Origin: an uncultured Lachnospiraceae bacterium
Lineage (GTDB): Bacteria > Bacillota_A > Clostridia > Lachnospirales > Lachnospiraceae
DNA: 64,000 nt
Direction: 5' to 3'
Assembly (NCBI GenBank): GCA_951801245.1
Contig: CATOMC010000002.1
Location: forward strand, 62,001 to 126,000
The notes under the pieces are model-generated. The model was not told the DNA's origin and did not search any database. It saw only the letters and a program-made list of their open reading frames with translations. Every line of letters begins with the position of its first letter. Position 1 is the first letter of the stretch. This document shows positions 63,419 through 64,000 of the stretch, piece by piece. The position numbers and the translations under genes were made by a program.

Positions 63419-64000
63419 TGAACGATTTAATGAAGGTGTCTTCCAATCCCCATGTCAGATCGAAGTCCACCACCAGCAGTATCATGCTCACCGTGGTGAT
63501 CGCCCTTCTTCCGGCGGCGGGTTTTGGTATTTATAATTTTGGATTAAAAGCATTGTTGCTAATTCTGGTAACTGTGGCATCTACGGTACTGACGGAGTTT
63601 GCTTTTGAAAAGATTTGTAAGAAAAAGGTAACCATAGGAGATTATTCGGCGGTGGTGACCGGATTGTTACTGGCCATGAACCTGCCGGTATCCGCGCCCT
63701 GGTGGATCGGCGTGGTGGGCGGTGTGTTCGCGATCTTAGTCGTTAAGATGCTGTTTGGCGGCCTGGGGCAGAACTTTATGAATCCGGCACTGGGCGCCCG
63801 GTGTTTCCTGCTGATCTCCTTTACCTCTATTATGACGAACTTTGACTGTGATGCCTACACAGGCGCTACACCGCTTGCGAACTTAAAGAGCGGCGAGGCA
63901 GTCAACATTCTTGATATGGTGATCGGCCGCACGGCGGGAACCATCGGAGAGACTTCCATGGTAGCCATCGTGATCGGTGCCTGCATCCTGATTTTGTTTG
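63419..64000 (+). CDS. rnfD: Rnf complex subunit RnfD, 3'-truncated by the window
   Basis: This integral membrane subunit of the Rnf complex is cut by the right edge after 194 residues. It reads MNDLMKVSSNPHVRSK, then helices with GDYSAVVTGLLLAMNLP and GGLGQNFMNPALGARCF. The threonine in YTGATPLA matches the covalent FMN site of RnfD. In-frame stops upstream make ATG 63419 the first possible start; GGAG is 14 bases before it, which is long. The remaining rnf genes should follow off the window. Confidence 0.93.

Noticed and set aside
1..64000. CRISPR arrays, tRNA and rRNA genes, prophage or intact insertion sequences
   Set aside because: No regular repeat-spacer pattern, cloverleaf sequence, rRNA core or transposase with terminal repeats was seen by eye. 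A tRNA could in principle be missed without a scan.

Overview
The window looks like chromosome from a Clostridia species, most likely family Lachnospiraceae. The evidence is the gene content: a clostridial Rnf complex, a sodium-pump decarboxylase cluster, the cmk-ispH-rpsA block, era-yqzL-recO, an alpha2-type glycyl-tRNA synthetase, a very long 2-hydroxyacyl-CoA dehydratase activase-like protein, and purine-rich Shine-Dalgarno sites with frequent TTG/GTG starts. Most genes lie on the + strand. I see no rRNA, tRNA, CRISPR array, prophage or intact insertion sequence. The only mobile-element trace is a decayed Rpn/PD-(D/E)XK gene near 24.1-24.4 kb. The genus is not determinable by eye.

Layout. 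0-4.1 kb: end of an ECF-transporter T component, an NAD-dependent epimerase-like gene, then feoA-feoB for ferrous iron uptake. 4.1-10.1 kb: a CBM34/GH13 maltodextrin hydrolase behind a strong promoter with a cre/LacI-type palindrome, then an envelope cluster (33-residue membrane peptide, membrane sulfatase/LTA-synthase-like enzyme, polytopic GT-C-like protein). 10.1-14.4 kb: a small alarmone synthetase, an unusual ArsR-type regulator, a PutP-type sodium/proline symporter and a TetR regulator, the last three on the minus strand. 14.5-23.0 kb: RsmF-like rRNA methyltransferase, a second GH13 enzyme, an MBOAT + SGNH pair for surface O-acylation, a pseudouridine synthase and LigA. 23.0-25.2 kb: metA (minus), the Rpn remnant and two small genes. 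25.3-32.0 kb: a 1414-residue double activase protein, a rhomboid-like protein with a zinc-ribbon tail, a sigma-like protein without region 4 and an unknown gene. 32.4-43.5 kb: M16C peptidase, DUF4349 lipoprotein, era, yqzL, recO, lipoprotein, glyS, alaS, rpsU. 43.5-48.5 kb: two D,D-carboxypeptidases around a phosphoesterase and scpA-scpB. 48.7-54.0 kb: a five-gene biotin/sodium decarboxylase operon. 54.2-64 kb: TetR and RpiR regulators, BaiN-like flavoprotein, cmk, ispH, rpsA, cheR, a DEDD nuclease, and the start of the rnf operon.

How it fits together. The organism appears to be an anaerobe with a sodium-linked energy economy: the decarboxylase operon and the Rnf complex can build an ion gradient, and the PutP symporter can spend it. 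The decarboxylase operon carries carboxyltransferases of both the CoA-ester (12S-like) and the oxaloacetate/pyruvate (5S-like) type with one separate biotin carrier, so it resembles a transcarboxylase coupled to a sodium pump. The other unusual items are: an aspartate at the acyl-CoA specificity position of MetA; a lipoprotein-like domain fused to the OadG-type subunit; a sigma-like protein lacking the -35 recognition domain; a rhomboid-like protein without an obvious serine protease site; and a short promoter-to-terminator unit with nested hairpins at 32.1 kb. No wholly new multi-gene system is proven. These are the best candidates.
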